This document shows, piece after piece, positions 32,381 through 42,339 of a stretch of 51,443 nt of DNA. Numbering within the stretch: the stretch's first letter is position 1; every line of letters starts with the position of its first letter. The notes below the pieces were generated by a model. The model did not search any database, was not told where the DNA came from, and saw nothing but the letters and a program-made list of their open reading frames with translations. The position numbers and the translations under genes were made by a program. Source of the stretch: a virus; IMG/VR virus record IMGVR_UViG_3300044712_000723, positions 1 through 51,443 of that record; one strand, 5' to 3'.

Positions 32381-32871
32381 AGAAACTCGAACCAGGAACC
32401 CAATATTTCGATTGCGCAGGCAAGAAGTATTTTTTATCTGATAAGCTTTCGTTTATTAAGTTTGAAAAGCTTTCAGAATGGACTTTAGAATTTGGGTTTT
32501 CAGCGACGTTTAAAGATATATTTACTCAGCTTCGCAAGCAGTATGATTTACTAAACCAAATGAAGCTTGCGGATGCTATAGTAGTATGCCATAATCTTAT
32601 GTCTGGTATTGTCAATTTAGAACAAAAGAACAATGTTGCATTCCGGATATGCGCTTTATTTATCTTAGAAGAAGGAGAAAACGAAATCGAATACAACGAA
32701 GCTAAGATAGATGAAAAAATTGATAACTGGTCTAAGGAATACGATGCAGGTTTTTTTTTGAACTTTGCAGCAAGTATAGTACCGAACTGGATAGCCGCTT
32801 ACAATCTCGTTTCCCAAAATACTTCAGAAAAGGAAAGCCAGAAGCCAAAGAACAATATATCAACAAAATGA
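32365..32871 (+). CDS. Putative tail assembly chaperone (first of a pair)
   Basis: 168 residues, helical and acidic, immediately before a 49-aa gene and the tape measure gene, the standard location of the gpG/gpGT pair. No slippery heptamer is visible; the second frame starts by an ATGA overlap instead. Confidence 0.6.
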   Translation: MANELKKLEPGTQYFDCAGKKYFLSDKLSFIKFEKLSEWTLEFGFSATFKDIFTQLRKQYDLLNQMKLADAIVVCHNLMSGIVNLEQKNNVAFRICALFILEEGENEIEYNEAKIDEKIDNWSKEYDAGFFLNFAASIVPNWIAAYNLVSQNTSEKESQKPKNNISTK

Positions 32872-33017
32872 TTGAAGAAAGAAAAGCCATGTACGATGAA
32901 TTGATATTTGGGCACTGCGGAGGAGACCCGGTTAAAATATCCGAATTGAAAAAATTTGATATACATGATTTCTTTAGTTTTATTGAAAATAATGAAAGGA
33001 AATTGAAACATGCCTGA
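32868..33017 (+). CDS. Putative second tail assembly chaperone segment (49 aa)
   Basis: ATG 32868 overlaps the previous stop (ATGA), and TGA 33017 overlaps the tape measure start at 33010. Helical (IEERKAMYDELIFGHC). Corresponds to the T part of a G/T chaperone pair by position. Confidence 0.55.
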   Translation: MIEERKAMYDELIFGHCGGDPVKISELKKFDIHDFFSFIENNERKLKHA

Positions 33018-35634
33018 TATTGAGTTAAAACTTATTGCGAATAATCAACAGTATATTGCAGGGATTAAAGAAGCTCAACTAGCCGAACAGTCCATGAATG
33101 ACAGTTTCAAGCAAGGTGAAAAAGATAAACAAACTTTAATATCTCAAACTACAAACTCATTATCTAATGAAGAAAAGGCATTGCAAATAATCTCTACGGG
33201 TGTAACTAAAACAGGGGGATCGTTAAAAGCGCAATTAGCTCAAATTAGAACAGCTTTATCTCAAATGGAACAACAAGGATTATCAGGGACAAAGGCGTTC
33301 ATGAACCTTTCTATTCGTGCTGGTGAATTAGCGGACCAGGCCGGGGATACTGCACAACAGATAAAAATTCTTTCTTCAGATACCAAAAACTTAGACGCTG
33401 CAATGTCTGTAGGTACAGGATTAGCCGGAGGACTTGCATTAGCTCAAGGGTCTATGGCTTTGTTTGGTAATGAAAGCGAAAATATGCAAAAACAATTGGT
33501 TAAACTCCAGGGAGGACTTAACTTATTAAACGGAATGCAGCAGGTTTCAAATGTTCTTAATAAAGATAGTGCCGCTAGAGTTGTATTAAATGCAAAAGCT
33601 CAAGAATTATATGCAGCCGTGGTTGGGAAATCTACTGGCGCAATGAAAGGATTTAAATTGGCTTTGGCCGCGACAGGCATCGGATTACTTATTATTGGTA
33701 TAGGATTATTAATTGCAAATTGGGATAAACTTTCCAAATCTATAGGCAATGCCATTACTGGGCAAGGTGAAATAAATGCAAAATTAGAAGCTCAAATTAA
33801 ATTAGTCGACGCACTAAAAGCTTCTACTGAAAAAATGAACAACGAGAGAGAACGTGAAGCGGCTATTTTAGAAGCCCAAGGCGACAATGAAGATAAAGTT
33901 GCAAAATTAAAAATAGCAAACGCGCAGGCGTCGGCAGAAGCGAAAAGAGCAGAAATAAAAATAACAGAGTTGGAAATTGAAAAACAACAGCAACTACTTA
34001 AAACTATTTCCAATAACGCAGCTAGTAATTCATGGTTGGGAAATGTTAAAAATTTCATTGCTATATTAAGCGGCAATGGTCCAAAATCTGCCATTAGTAA
34101 AATAGATGAATTAAATAAAAAACTTCAAGCGCAAAGCGAAGAATATAAAGATTTAGCAAATCAAGCTTCTGTATTGTCTATTTCAGAACGTAAAAGAGTT
34201 TCAGATATTAAAAAAAAGGAAGTTGAAAAAGCTTTAGAAGAACAGAAACAAAAAATGAAAGAGTTTATTGATCTTTTGAAGCAATTATCAGACAAAGAAC
34301 AAGCGGCAAGAATAAATCTATTAACCGGAAAAGATCGAATAAACGCAGAAGAAAAACTACAACTTGAAGAAGTTGAAATGCTTAAAAAACATCTTCAAAA
34401 ATTAGGGACTATCAATAAAACACAACTTGGACAAATTGAAAGTCTTAAAACATCAATTAGTAAAGTTGCACAAAAAGAACGCGACAAGATAGACCAAGGA
34501 TGGCTTGATGATATAAAAGCTAGGCGCGATAATATAACCGACTTACAAAGAAAAATTGACGAAGATCAACTGGAATTAATAGGAGCTAGCGAATTAGAAA
34601 AGCTAAAACTAAAAAAGAAATTCCTAGAGCAAGATTTAGCGTTATTGGATCTACAAGGTGGAATTGAAGCAGAGTTAACGCGAAAAAACATAAAACAACA
34701 AATTGGCATTATTCAAAATGAAATAGATAAAGCGGACGATAAATCGTTTAGTATTTGGAAGCTTATCGGTATTGATCCAAATAGTGACCAGGGTAAAGCA
34801 GCTATAGATTCATTAAAGGAATCCACATCTATTATACTCGATCAAATAGGTCAAGTTATGGATGCAGAATTAGCCAAAGCCGAACAACACACACAGTTAA
34901 TACAACAGCAATTAGATGAAGCCGAAAGTCAATTAGACAAAGAAAAGGAATTGCAAGAAAAAGGCTTGGCAAACAACGTTGATGCCAAACAAAAAGAAAT
35001 AGCTCAATTAAAAATTGAGAAAGACAAGGCTTTGGAGGAAGAAAAAAAAGCTCAAAAAGAACAATTTCTCTTAGATACAGCAACTCAAGCGTCATCTTTA
35101 ATTACTGCGACAGCTAATATTATAAAAGGATTCTCGACAATACCATTAATCGGGCAAATATTATCAGTTGCTGCCATAGCGCTAATGTTTTCTACATTTG
35201 CGGCGGCTAAAATAAAAGCTAATGAGTCCATAAATGCGAAAGCAGAGTACGGAGCCTACGGAGATGATCATGGAGTTGTAACGGGTAAGCGACATTCGCA
35301 AGGCGGCGAAAAGTTTTTAGATCACATCGAAGTTGAGCAAGGAGAAGCTTGGGGGGTATTTAGTAGGTCAGCGACGCAAAAGTATGGAAAATTGATTCCT
35401 CAATTAGTGGATTCGATGAATAGTCTACAGTTTAATGGGATAAACGTACGCGGGAACAATACTATAGTGAACGTTGATACTAAAAAAATGCAGTCAGAAT
35501 TGGAGTCTATCAATACCGGAATTCGAATCCTTAATGATAATATGGCGAATAATGGAGATGTGTCTTACTCAGGGAGGACCAAAGTCATGAAGCTTAGTAA
35601 AAATCATATACGAATAGTACATGCAAAGAACTGA
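33010..35634 (+). CDS. Tail tape measure protein
   Basis: 874 residues, the longest gene. Long coiled coils (about 255-430 and 480-700), Ala/Gly-rich hydrophobic segments (residues about 220-245, ALAATGIGLLIIGIGLLI, and about 700-735), and the early SALVKLQGGLNLLNG-type pattern of Bacteroidota tape measures. Sets tail length and helps DNA passage through the membrane. A tape measure without sheath genes supports a siphovirus tail. Confidence 0.88.
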   Translation: MPDIELKLIANNQQYIAGIKEAQLAEQSMNDSFKQGEKDKQTLISQTTNSLSNEEKALQIISTGVTKTGGSLKAQLAQIRTALSQMEQQGLSGTKAFMNLSIRAGELADQAGDTAQQIKILSSDTKNLDAAMSVGTGLAGGLALAQGSMALFGNESENMQKQLVKLQGGLNLLNGMQQVSNVLNKDSAARVVLNAKAQELYAAVVGKSTGAMKGFKLALAATGIGLLIIGIGLLIANWDKLSKSIGNAITGQGEINAKLEAQIKLVDALKASTEKMNNEREREAAILEAQGDNEDKVAKLKIANAQASAEAKRAEIKITELEIEKQQQLLKTISNNAASNSWLGNVKNFIAILSGNGPKSAISKIDELNKKLQAQSEEYKDLANQASVLSISERKRVSDIKKKEVEKALEEQKQKMKEFIDLLKQLSDKEQAARINLLTGKDRINAEEKLQLEEVEMLKKHLQKLGTINKTQLGQIESLKTSISKVAQKERDKIDQGWLDDIKARRDNITDLQRKIDEDQLELIGASELEKLKLKKKFLEQDLALLDLQGGIEAELTRKNIKQQIGIIQNEIDKADDKSFSIWKLIGIDPNSDQGKAAIDSLKESTSIILDQIGQVMDAELAKAEQHTQLIQQQLDEAESQLDKEKELQEKGLANNVDAKQKEIAQLKIEKDKALEEEKKAQKEQFLLDTATQASSLITATANIIKGFSTIPLIGQILSVAAIALMFSTFAAAKIKANESINAKAEYGAYGDDHGVVTGKRHSQGGEKFLDHIEVEQGEAWGVFSRSATQKYGKLIPQLVDSMNSLQFNGINVRGNNTIVNVDTKKMQSELESINTGIRILNDNMANNGDVSYSGRTKVMKLSKNHIRIVHAKN

Positions 35635-37459
35635 TTATAGATTTACACTTACTAGAGATACGGATACTTTTGAAGTGTTTCCGGAAGGATTTTTTGCGGG
35701 TTCGTTTAAATATGAGCAAGAAGAAGGGCAACTATTTTTTAGACGCAATTATAATGGCGAGTTATCGTTTAGGAGCTCAGATTATGAGTATATAAAAAGC
35801 CGTTATGATGCGGGTAATTATTGCGACATATACGAATTACTTATTGAAAAAAAAGTAAGCGGAGTTTATCAAGTCGATTGGTCCGGTTATTTTTCCATGA
35901 CAGACGGTAAATTTGATTTTGAAAAATGCAGATATAAAGTTAATCCAATAGTACAAGATAAGTATAGTTGTGTGTTACGAAATTGGGAGAACGAATATAA
36001 TATTTTAAACTTAAATAAATCTACGGTATACGGATACGGTCAAACATTGTTATTTTTTGTAAGTTATTTTGACCCAGCTCCACCCTCAAGCTTTAATTGT
36101 GGATTGGATTTAATTAAAACAAAAACAATTACGTATAGAGTGTGCGACGAATTATGCGAAGAAGTAGCAATAGGAGTTACGGCTGGACTATACGCCACTC
36201 AATTAAAAATAATTGAAAAAGGAGTTACGCCTAGTGGGGCAGGTTGGAATAAATGGGATGAAGGGGATAATTGTGATCAATATTTAACTGCATTTATTCG
36301 TGAGAAAATAAATGATTATGATGTTTATTTTAGAAGTTTTTTATCTTACAATTCGGCTCCAGGAGATGATGACGTAGTATTAATATCTGATATTTGTCAA
36401 TCCGATTGCTCATCTTTAAGTAATACTCCCAATGATTTAGGATATACAGGAAAATGGTATAAGGCTCAATCAAGATCAGGTCTTTCTTTTTGGGTTAAAT
36501 CAAGTTTTTACAATGGCTATAAAATAGATACAGAACATGTAATAGGTTATCGTGGCATTAAACTTACCGATGCCGTTAAGTTTTTATTAAATGAAACATG
36601 TAGTTCAACTTACGATTTAATTAGTGATTTTTTAACATCTTCAACTAATCCAGTTACTGGTATCTCATCCAAAACAAACAATATTTTCTTAGTACAAAAA
36701 TCGGATGCAAAAAAGCCTAGTTCGTCAAATCCTGCAACTATTGGCAATATGTCATTTGAGCAAATGATGAATAATCTATATAGCATGTTTCAATTGTGGT
36801 GGTATATTGATGATTCTGACAATATAGTGATTGTACATCAAAGTGAAATAGAAAATAATCCTGGAATAAATATCACCGTTTCTCCGTACATTGCAATGAC
36901 GGCGCATAAAAAATCTATTGATTTTGACAAAGGATTATTATATCGTTTTGAAAAATGGACTTTCATGGAAAGTAAAAATGAAGACTTTATTGGTATGCCT
37001 ATAGAATATGCAGAACTATGCACAATTAAAGATTCAAATAATAAAACAAAATCATATGAAGTAGATTCTTTCACAACGGACTTGGCGTTTATTCAAACCG
37101 GATTTGATAAAATATCAGACGAAGGATTTTTAGTTGTTGCTGCAGATTCATCAAATTACATAATAAATGAAGCTGGTGAAATATCTGGATTAACCCAAAT
37201 TAATGGACACTTATCATTGGCTAATCTTCATAACAATTATTGGAGACATAACCGTATTTTATCAACCGGATTAATGAATGGAGCACAAGAAATATTTTTG
37301 TCAACTCAAAAAATACGTAAATTACAAGAACAGCAAATAGTTTATTGTGGCGAATTTGACCCAATGGAACAAGTAACAACTGAATTAGGTAACGCAAATG
37401 TAAATGAAGCGGAATTTTTTCCATTAGATAATAAACTCATATTAAACCTTAGCATATGA
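35621..37459 (+). CDS. Distal tail/baseplate protein
   Basis: 612 residues. N-terminal TDYRFTLTRDTDTFEVFPEGF and the following beta-rich sequence are typical of tail-tip genes after the tape measure. Overlaps the tape measure by 14 bases. Likely a Dit/Tal-like hub, inferred from order. Confidence 0.65.
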   Translation: MQRTDYRFTLTRDTDTFEVFPEGFFAGSFKYEQEEGQLFFRRNYNGELSFRSSDYEYIKSRYDAGNYCDIYELLIEKKVSGVYQVDWSGYFSMTDGKFDFEKCRYKVNPIVQDKYSCVLRNWENEYNILNLNKSTVYGYGQTLLFFVSYFDPAPPSSFNCGLDLIKTKTITYRVCDELCEEVAIGVTAGLYATQLKIIEKGVTPSGAGWNKWDEGDNCDQYLTAFIREKINDYDVYFRSFLSYNSAPGDDDVVLISDICQSDCSSLSNTPNDLGYTGKWYKAQSRSGLSFWVKSSFYNGYKIDTEHVIGYRGIKLTDAVKFLLNETCSSTYDLISDFLTSSTNPVTGISSKTNNIFLVQKSDAKKPSSSNPATIGNMSFEQMMNNLYSMFQLWWYIDDSDNIVIVHQSEIENNPGINITVSPYIAMTAHKKSIDFDKGLLYRFEKWTFMESKNEDFIGMPIEYAELCTIKDSNNKTKSYEVDSFTTDLAFIQTGFDKISDEGFLVVAADSSNYIINEAGEISGLTQINGHLSLANLHNNYWRHNRILSTGLMNGAQEIFLSTQKIRKLQEQQIVYCGEFDPMEQVTTELGNANVNEAEFFPLDNKLILNLSI

Positions 37460-37920
37460 GTGTTATAAAACAACCGTTTCAAATGCTACCATTCTCAAAG
37501 TCTATTGAATTCCAATGGAGGCTAAGAGAAGATAGTTTTAATGATTTGTGCGATGTGCCAATAATTCCCAAGGGTAAATTTATACCATTCGGTATTGTTA
37601 CAGAATCGGACAGCGTAGGAGTTATTACGTTACACTGCTTTGACGACCCATTTGAGTTTATCAGGGCTGAAAATTTTACAAGAAACGATTGCCAGGAAGG
37701 GTATCAAGGTTCAGTTGTTCCTTATTCGAAAATATATTATAGCAATAAATCACCGTTAGAAGCACAACAATTGGCGTATGAAGATGTAAATTATTTGATA
37801 GAGGGACAACAAAATGCAAATGATAATGGAACGTGCACGGCAATTGAGACATTTTATGTATTGGATGGTAATGGTGATATTTTTACAGATGGATTAGGTA
37901 ACAGGTTTATATCATTATAA
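37456..37920 (+). CDS. Tail protein with a DUF5977-like repeat
   Basis: 154 residues. FTRNDCQEGYQGSVVPYSKIYYSNKS, then EAQQLAYEDVNYLIEGQQNAND and a final Cys match the DUF5977 module found repeatedly in Bacteroidota surface and tail proteins. The N-terminal 70 residues are a separate beta domain. Likely part of the baseplate. Confidence 0.7.
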   Translation: MSVIKQPFQMLPFSKSIEFQWRLREDSFNDLCDVPIIPKGKFIPFGIVTESDSVGVITLHCFDDPFEFIRAENFTRNDCQEGYQGSVVPYSKIYYSNKSPLEAQQLAYEDVNYLIEGQQNANDNGTCTAIETFYVLDGNGDIFTDGLGNRFISL

Positions 37921-38582
37921 TGGCAGAAATACTAAACATAGAATTATCTAAAACACAATTGCCAGATGGTAAATGGTTGTTGTATTATGATGGCGCCGAT
38001 ATTGATTTTCAATGCGGGATACATTATTTAACCGTTATTGTTAATGGCGAAAACTGGTATTCTGAATTGTTTTCGATAGCAAATATTACTCAAAGCGTAC
38101 ACCCTCAATTAATCAAAGATAAATCACATATAGCATTAAGGTTTTACGACAATAAACTAAAGCAGGATTATTTTAAAAACAAAAATCTTTGCGATTTAGG
38201 AATTGTCAACCCTATAGATCATATAATACCATTTGTTATTGATTTGACAGATGTGGAAGTTTTTGATATTGGCGCCATTCAAACAAAAATAGTATGCCAT
38301 GATGGATTGTCAGAGTTTGACCTGTCCGGCGAAATGAATTATAACATCAACGAGACTGCAAATATTCTGTATCATAATGGTGAATTACTTTCTGGACAAT
38401 TAATGTGTGGAACTTATTACCTACAGGTACGCATTGGTGAGCAATATTTTTACTCAGAACATTTTAAAGTTGAAAATATTACCAATGTACCTATCAGTAA
38501 TATTTATTTGTACACGGAAAGTAATACAGATACAGGATTTGAGCAAATAACAACAGAAGATGGACAAAATATAATACTTTAA
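37920..38582 (+). CDS. Baseplate/tail-tip protein
   Basis: 220 residues, beta-sandwich-like. Two similar halves (YYDGADIDFQCGIHYLTV and NETANILYHNGELLSGQLMC...) each ending in a 'GIHYLTV/GTYYLQV' strand followed by WYSELFS/YFYSEHFK, suggesting an internal duplication. Shares first base with the previous stop. Confidence 0.6.
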   Translation: MAEILNIELSKTQLPDGKWLLYYDGADIDFQCGIHYLTVIVNGENWYSELFSIANITQSVHPQLIKDKSHIALRFYDNKLKQDYFKNKNLCDLGIVNPIDHIIPFVIDLTDVEVFDIGAIQTKIVCHDGLSEFDLSGEMNYNINETANILYHNGELLSGQLMCGTYYLQVRIGEQYFYSEHFKVENITNVPISNIYLYTESNTDTGFEQITTEDGQNIIL

Positions 38583-38584
38583 TC

Positions 38585-38986
38585 ATGATTTTTAAAATCG
38601 AATATTATCATACAAGCGCAATGGTTGGCAATATACCAGCTAACTATCATTTGTGGCTATACGTGGATGCAAGTATAGGAGCTCCGGAAGAAACGATAGT
38701 AGAGGAAGGTATTGAGGATGGTTATAAAAATTTTACTCCAACATTTCAAAAAAGCACCAAAACATATACTTTGGAGACTACTTTAATACCTGAGCATATG
38801 ATTGACGCTATTAATCGAATGAAATACTTCAATACTATACAAATTATTATGCAAAATGGAAATATTGAAACGATGAAAAATGTAAAGACGTCTGTAAATT
38901 ATCCTTTTGAAAATAAGTCTTTAGGCATAGCAAAAATTGAATTTGACATTGATGAAACAATAGTAGTTGTAGACTGTAACCAATAA
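38585..38986 (+). CDS. Tail protein
   Basis: 133 residues, beta-rich (IFKIEYYHTSAMVG...), three bases behind the previous gene. No family recognised; baseplate by position. Confidence 0.55.
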   Translation: MIFKIEYYHTSAMVGNIPANYHLWLYVDASIGAPEETIVEEGIEDGYKNFTPTFQKSTKTYTLETTLIPEHMIDAINRMKYFNTIQIIMQNGNIETMKNVKTSVNYPFENKSLGIAKIEFDIDETIVVVDCNQ

Positions 38987-38994
38987 ATAAAAAT

Positions 38995-39513
38995 ATGGAC
39001 AAGGAATTACATAATCGAGATATTAACGAAACTCCTGCAGACGATAAAAGAATAGCTTTTGGATCGCCGGGTGTTGAATCTGAAAATATGACTATTGCTG
39101 GCTTGAAAGCAATCGCAGAAAATGCCGCTTTAGGTATAGTTGGCACCTCGGATGATACTTTAGCTGCCGGAAATGATGATAGATTTCCAGTTGCATTGAC
39201 CGATTTATCATCTATATTAACATTTTCATATACCGGATGGACTATTAGCGCTATATCGGCAAGATATGGAAGAATTGTAATTATATCTTTTTCTATTACC
39301 GTAACAGCGGGTGAACAGCAAAATATAAGACAAATAGGTATTATTCCGGAAGGTAATCGACCTGCGTATGGGCCAATTAGATTTACACTAAATTCAACCG
39401 ATAATACTAATACGTCAGGGGGATTTGGCTATATTAATACAGATGGCACCATGAATGTTATGGTACAAAATAACGCTATATCTTACGTGGGCACTTGCAT
39501 CTATTTTACTTAG
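38995..39513 (+). CDS. Tail fibre-like protein
   Basis: 172 residues. The start MDKELHNRDINETPADDKRIAFG and GTSDDTLAAGNDDRFP are typical of Bacteroidota tail-fibre N-terminal parts, followed by a C-terminal beta-rich knob (FSITVTAGEQQNIRQIG). Could be a receptor-binding or decoration protein. Confidence 0.65.
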   Translation: MDKELHNRDINETPADDKRIAFGSPGVESENMTIAGLKAIAENAALGIVGTSDDTLAAGNDDRFPVALTDLSSILTFSYTGWTISAISARYGRIVIISFSITVTAGEQQNIRQIGIIPEGNRPAYGPIRFTLNSTDNTNTSGGFGYINTDGTMNVMVQNNAISYVGTCIYFT

Positions 39514-39947
39514 TAAGCTCCATGTTTGTTTTTTGAATAATAGGTTTGAATAATAGTTTTGTTATTCAAAAAATTAAGACTGTCCGAATTTGCCATATAT
39601 AAATATCTTTCAATAGCTAAATCGCGCTTGCGGATATGGGTATCACATTGATCAAATTTATCATAATGTAATATTAATGAATCGTTTTTTATAACATATC
39701 TTCCTGATTGCTTAGCTGTGAAATAGGCCTCATTTGGTGTACCAATATTACTATAATCTACTCGCGAGAATAAAAATAACGTATCGTCAATTAATTTTAA
39801 TTTACATAATTGCAAAGCATCGTACCGCTTCCATTCTATCCCTTTAATATCAAAATTGTTTAACCTGGCTGCATAAATATCTTCAGTTTCAGATTTACTA
39901 CAACTTACAGATAATAAAATAATTAATGTGTAAAATAGTGTTTTCAT
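39510..39947 (-). CDS. Putative lipoprotein moron
   Basis: 145 residues. MKTLFYTLIILLSVSCSKSE is a lipoprotein signal peptide with lipobox VSC (Cys16) and Ser/Lys/Ser after it. The mature part is beta-rich with no family I recognise. It is the only long minus-strand gene among the tail genes and overlaps the 3' end of the fibre gene by four bases. Surface lipoproteins expressed from prophages often block superinfection by masking receptors; here that is inference. Confidence 0.7.
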   Translation of the reverse strand: MKTLFYTLIILLSVSCSKSETEDIYAARLNNFDIKGIEWKRYDALQLCKLKLIDDTLFLFSRVDYSNIGTPNEAYFTAKQSGRYVIKNDSLILHYDKFDQCDTHIRKRDLAIERYLYMANSDSLNFLNNKTIIQTYYSKNKHGAY

Positions 39948-40065
39948 GGTTAAATGTTTTTATATTATACGCTAATGTATAAAAAAGGTTTTATAATGTA
40001 ACTTAATGTTTAACATATCTTATTTAATTATTTAGACTTTAGCCTAAATTTTAAATCATTTAACA

Positions 40066-40623
40066 ATGAGCGTACTTTTATACCCGACCTGCCCCGTTGA
40101 TTGTGCAGGATCTTTACCAGAGCCAACATTTAATGAGTGCGCTCCGGTAGTTGGCTATGGCGAAATAGCCTACATGTATTTAGGCAAAGCAGATGCAGGA
40201 TCTTTTGACAATGTAGAGAGCCTTGCCGAATGGACCGAAAGACTTGCTTTAGCTGTTTCTAATGCTGATGCTATTAGAAAATTTATCGTTCTCGCCGATC
40301 TTCCTGAGCCGGAAGCAACCGAATTGGTTATTTCAGGTAATCGCACCGTTCGCGGTTTTAAAAAATTTACCATGCCTTTTGAAATCGATGAAGATAACGA
40401 TGACAACTACCAAGCACATTTAACTTTTGAATGTAACAATAAATTTACCATGTGGTTTGAAACTGCAGATGGTATGATGTTCGGAGGTAATGAAGGAATT
40501 CCAGTAAGTATTCTTTCTAATTATGTCATTCCACGTGGACGGACAGAAGTTAGAAAAGTAATGGGCAAAGCCACCTGGGAATCAAAGAAAAGTCCACTTC
40601 GCAATGTTTCACCTTTAGCATAA
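40066..40623 (+). CDS. Putative virion protein
   Basis: 185 residues. Begins MSVLLYPTCPVDCAGSLPEP and has NECAPVVGYGEIAYMYLG; two more small Cys-bearing genes with MSVN starts follow. Preceded by 118 bases of AT-rich noncoding sequence in which I find no consensus promoter. Probably a structural tail protein; family not identified. Confidence 0.55.
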   Translation: MSVLLYPTCPVDCAGSLPEPTFNECAPVVGYGEIAYMYLGKADAGSFDNVESLAEWTERLALAVSNADAIRKFIVLADLPEPEATELVISGNRTVRGFKKFTMPFEIDEDNDDNYQAHLTFECNNKFTMWFETADGMMFGGNEGIPVSILSNYVIPRGRTEVRKVMGKATWESKKSPLRNVSPLA

Positions 40624-40629
40624 TATATC

Positions 40630-40881
40630 ATGAGTGTAAATATTTTAGACTGTGGCGTTAATATCCAAGATTTAGCCCACCTTTTAGCGGCATCGGTTAT
40701 TAAAGATACAAATGGAACAAAATTTCTACGTGTAAAAATAACCGTGCATGCTTATTCAGAAACTGATCCAGCAATTGATTGCTCTGTTTATACATCTCCA
40801 GAAGAATTACTAAGGGAATGTTTCACTGTAGAAGGAGATAACTTGATATTTAATATTTCTGTACCAGAAATTCCGACTTAA
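40630..40881 (+). CDS. Small virion-region protein (83 aa)
   Basis: MSVNILDCGVNIQDLAHLL start, similar in style to its neighbours (MSVN...CG). Shares a base with the next start (TAATG). Unknown. Confidence 0.55.
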   Translation: MSVNILDCGVNIQDLAHLLAASVIKDTNGTKFLRVKITVHAYSETDPAIDCSVYTSPEELLRECFTVEGDNLIFNISVPEIPT

Positions 40882-41105
40882 TGAGTGTTAATCTAGGATC
40901 ATGCGGATCATTACGTAACGAGGTTTATTACAGCGTTACAAGTCGAGAACCTATGCCATATACAAAAAAAGTAGTAACGTCTACTAATGCAGGTGGCTAT
41001 CCTTTAATAACTGAATATTATTATGGTACTGAGTTTGTTTTTTACACAACTCAAACATATAATGCTCAGAACATAGAAACAACTTGGGAAGTTTTTAAAG
41101 CATAA
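40881..41105 (+). CDS. Small virion-region protein (74 aa)
   Basis: Starts MSVNLGSCGSLRNEVYYSV and ends before a short terminator. Looks like a small tail decoration protein; no family recognised. Confidence 0.55.
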   Translation: MSVNLGSCGSLRNEVYYSVTSREPMPYTKKVVTSTNAGGYPLITEYYYGTEFVFYTTQTYNAQNIETTWEVFKA

Positions 41106-41111
41106 TTTAAC

Positions 41112-41128
41112 GGGGCTACGGCCCCTTT
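41112..41128 (+). terminator. Short terminator-like hairpin
   Basis: GGGGC-TACG-GCCCC (a stable UNCG-like tetraloop, 41112-41125) followed by TTTATTTT. Short T-run, so efficiency may be partial. Confidence 0.6.
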
Positions 41129-41139
41129 ATTTTCCTCAC

Positions 41140-42339
41140 ATGAAAAAATTAATTTTACTGTTTTTATTAGTCCCTATTTTATCTCACGGACAAATCACAA
41201 TAAGCAATCTTAGCGAAGCAACAGGAGTAAATTCAACTGACTTGTTTTTATTAACCCAAGGAGCAGCATCCAAAAAACTGAAATTTAGTACACTCCAATA
41301 TAAGCTTTTTAATATTATACCATATGCGTTAAGACTCAATTACTCGTCTGATAGTTTGCGCATAGGATTTAGTGGTGATTCAACTAAGTTTTTTACGTCA
41401 AATCCATATTACGCGTTTGACAAACCTATTTACACCCAAGGTAAAAAAGCACTCACTACCCAAGACACAACCAATAAATGGCTACCTAAAACAGGAACCG
41501 CAAGTAATTCAAATCTTATTCAGGGTAAGGATACAACTTGGATAAAAGCGCAAGGAGGCGGCTCAACTGTATATGCAAATTCAGGTGTTCATAAAGATGG
41601 AGACACGATAAAATTAAGCAAAAGCATATTTATCCCTCAAGATTCTACATTTCAAATATTCGTTAATAGTATACAAACGTTTCAAACAAATAAAGATCAG
41701 ACTTATATTTCTAGTCCTTCAGGTACAAATATAGTTGCCTTAGATGACATAACTCATAGAACATTAATTACCGGGACGCCAATTGAATTATTTTCAGGAA
41801 CATACGACACTATTTGTAAGTTTACAACTGGAACGGGAACAATCAAAGCATTAATTGATAACTCTGGAAACATTGACATTAAAGGTCAGTATAAAATTCA
41901 CGGTACTCCGATGATATTGAAAGATTTTTATACCGATGCATCAACAAGCGGAACCGGCGAAACCGATTTATATAGTTACACTGTCCCTGCTAATACTTTA
42001 GCCAACAATGGTGACAAAATAGAATTTACAATATATATTGACGTATTTTCTTCTGGAACTCCAACGACTAAATTATACTTTGCCGGAAATGCAATTAATT
42101 TAAATACCACAGAAAGCTCAACTACTTATAATTTTAAAATAACAATAATTAGAACTAGTTCGAATCATTGTAGAGGTATGATTACAGGTGGTACATCAGT
42201 TGCGTATCAACCAATACCTATAGATCTTGGGTCATTAAATTGGACAACCACAAATATTATAAAAATAACTGGCCAAGTACCTGATTCTTACATGGCATCA
42301 TTTGTTGGCTATATCGAATTTAAACCCGCAGCGCAATGA
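41140..42339 (+). CDS. Tail fibre-like protein with Sec signal peptide
   Basis: 399 residues. MKKLILLFLLVPILSHGQ is a Sec signal peptide (cleavage near HGQ). It is followed by ITISNLSEATGVNSTDLFLLTQG, a tail-fibre N-terminal pattern, and beta-rich repeats with a C-terminal knob (SGTGETDLYSYTVPANTL). A signal peptide on a protein of the virion operon is unexpected; the gene may encode an exported surface protein instead of, or besides, a fibre. Confidence 0.65.
   Translation: MKKLILLFLLVPILSHGQITISNLSEATGVNSTDLFLLTQGAASKKLKFSTLQYKLFNIIPYALRLNYSSDSLRIGFSGDSTKFFTSNPYYAFDKPIYTQGKKALTTQDTTNKWLPKTGTASNSNLIQGKDTTWIKAQGGGSTVYANSGVHKDGDTIKLSKSIFIPQDSTFQIFVNSIQTFQTNKDQTYISSPSGTNIVALDDITHRTLITGTPIELFSGTYDTICKFTTGTGTIKALIDNSGNIDIKGQYKIHGTPMILKDFYTDASTSGTGETDLYSYTVPANTLANNGDKIEFTIYIDVFSSGTPTTKLYFAGNAINLNTTESSTTYNFKITIIRTSSNHCRGMITGGTSVAYQPIPIDLGSLNWTTTNIIKITGQVPDSYMASFVGYIEFKPAAQ

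Noticed and set aside
32840-33017. Programmed frameshift between tail chaperone genes
   Set aside because: No X-XXY-YYZ slippery sequence at the junction; an ATGA overlap explains expression of the second frame.
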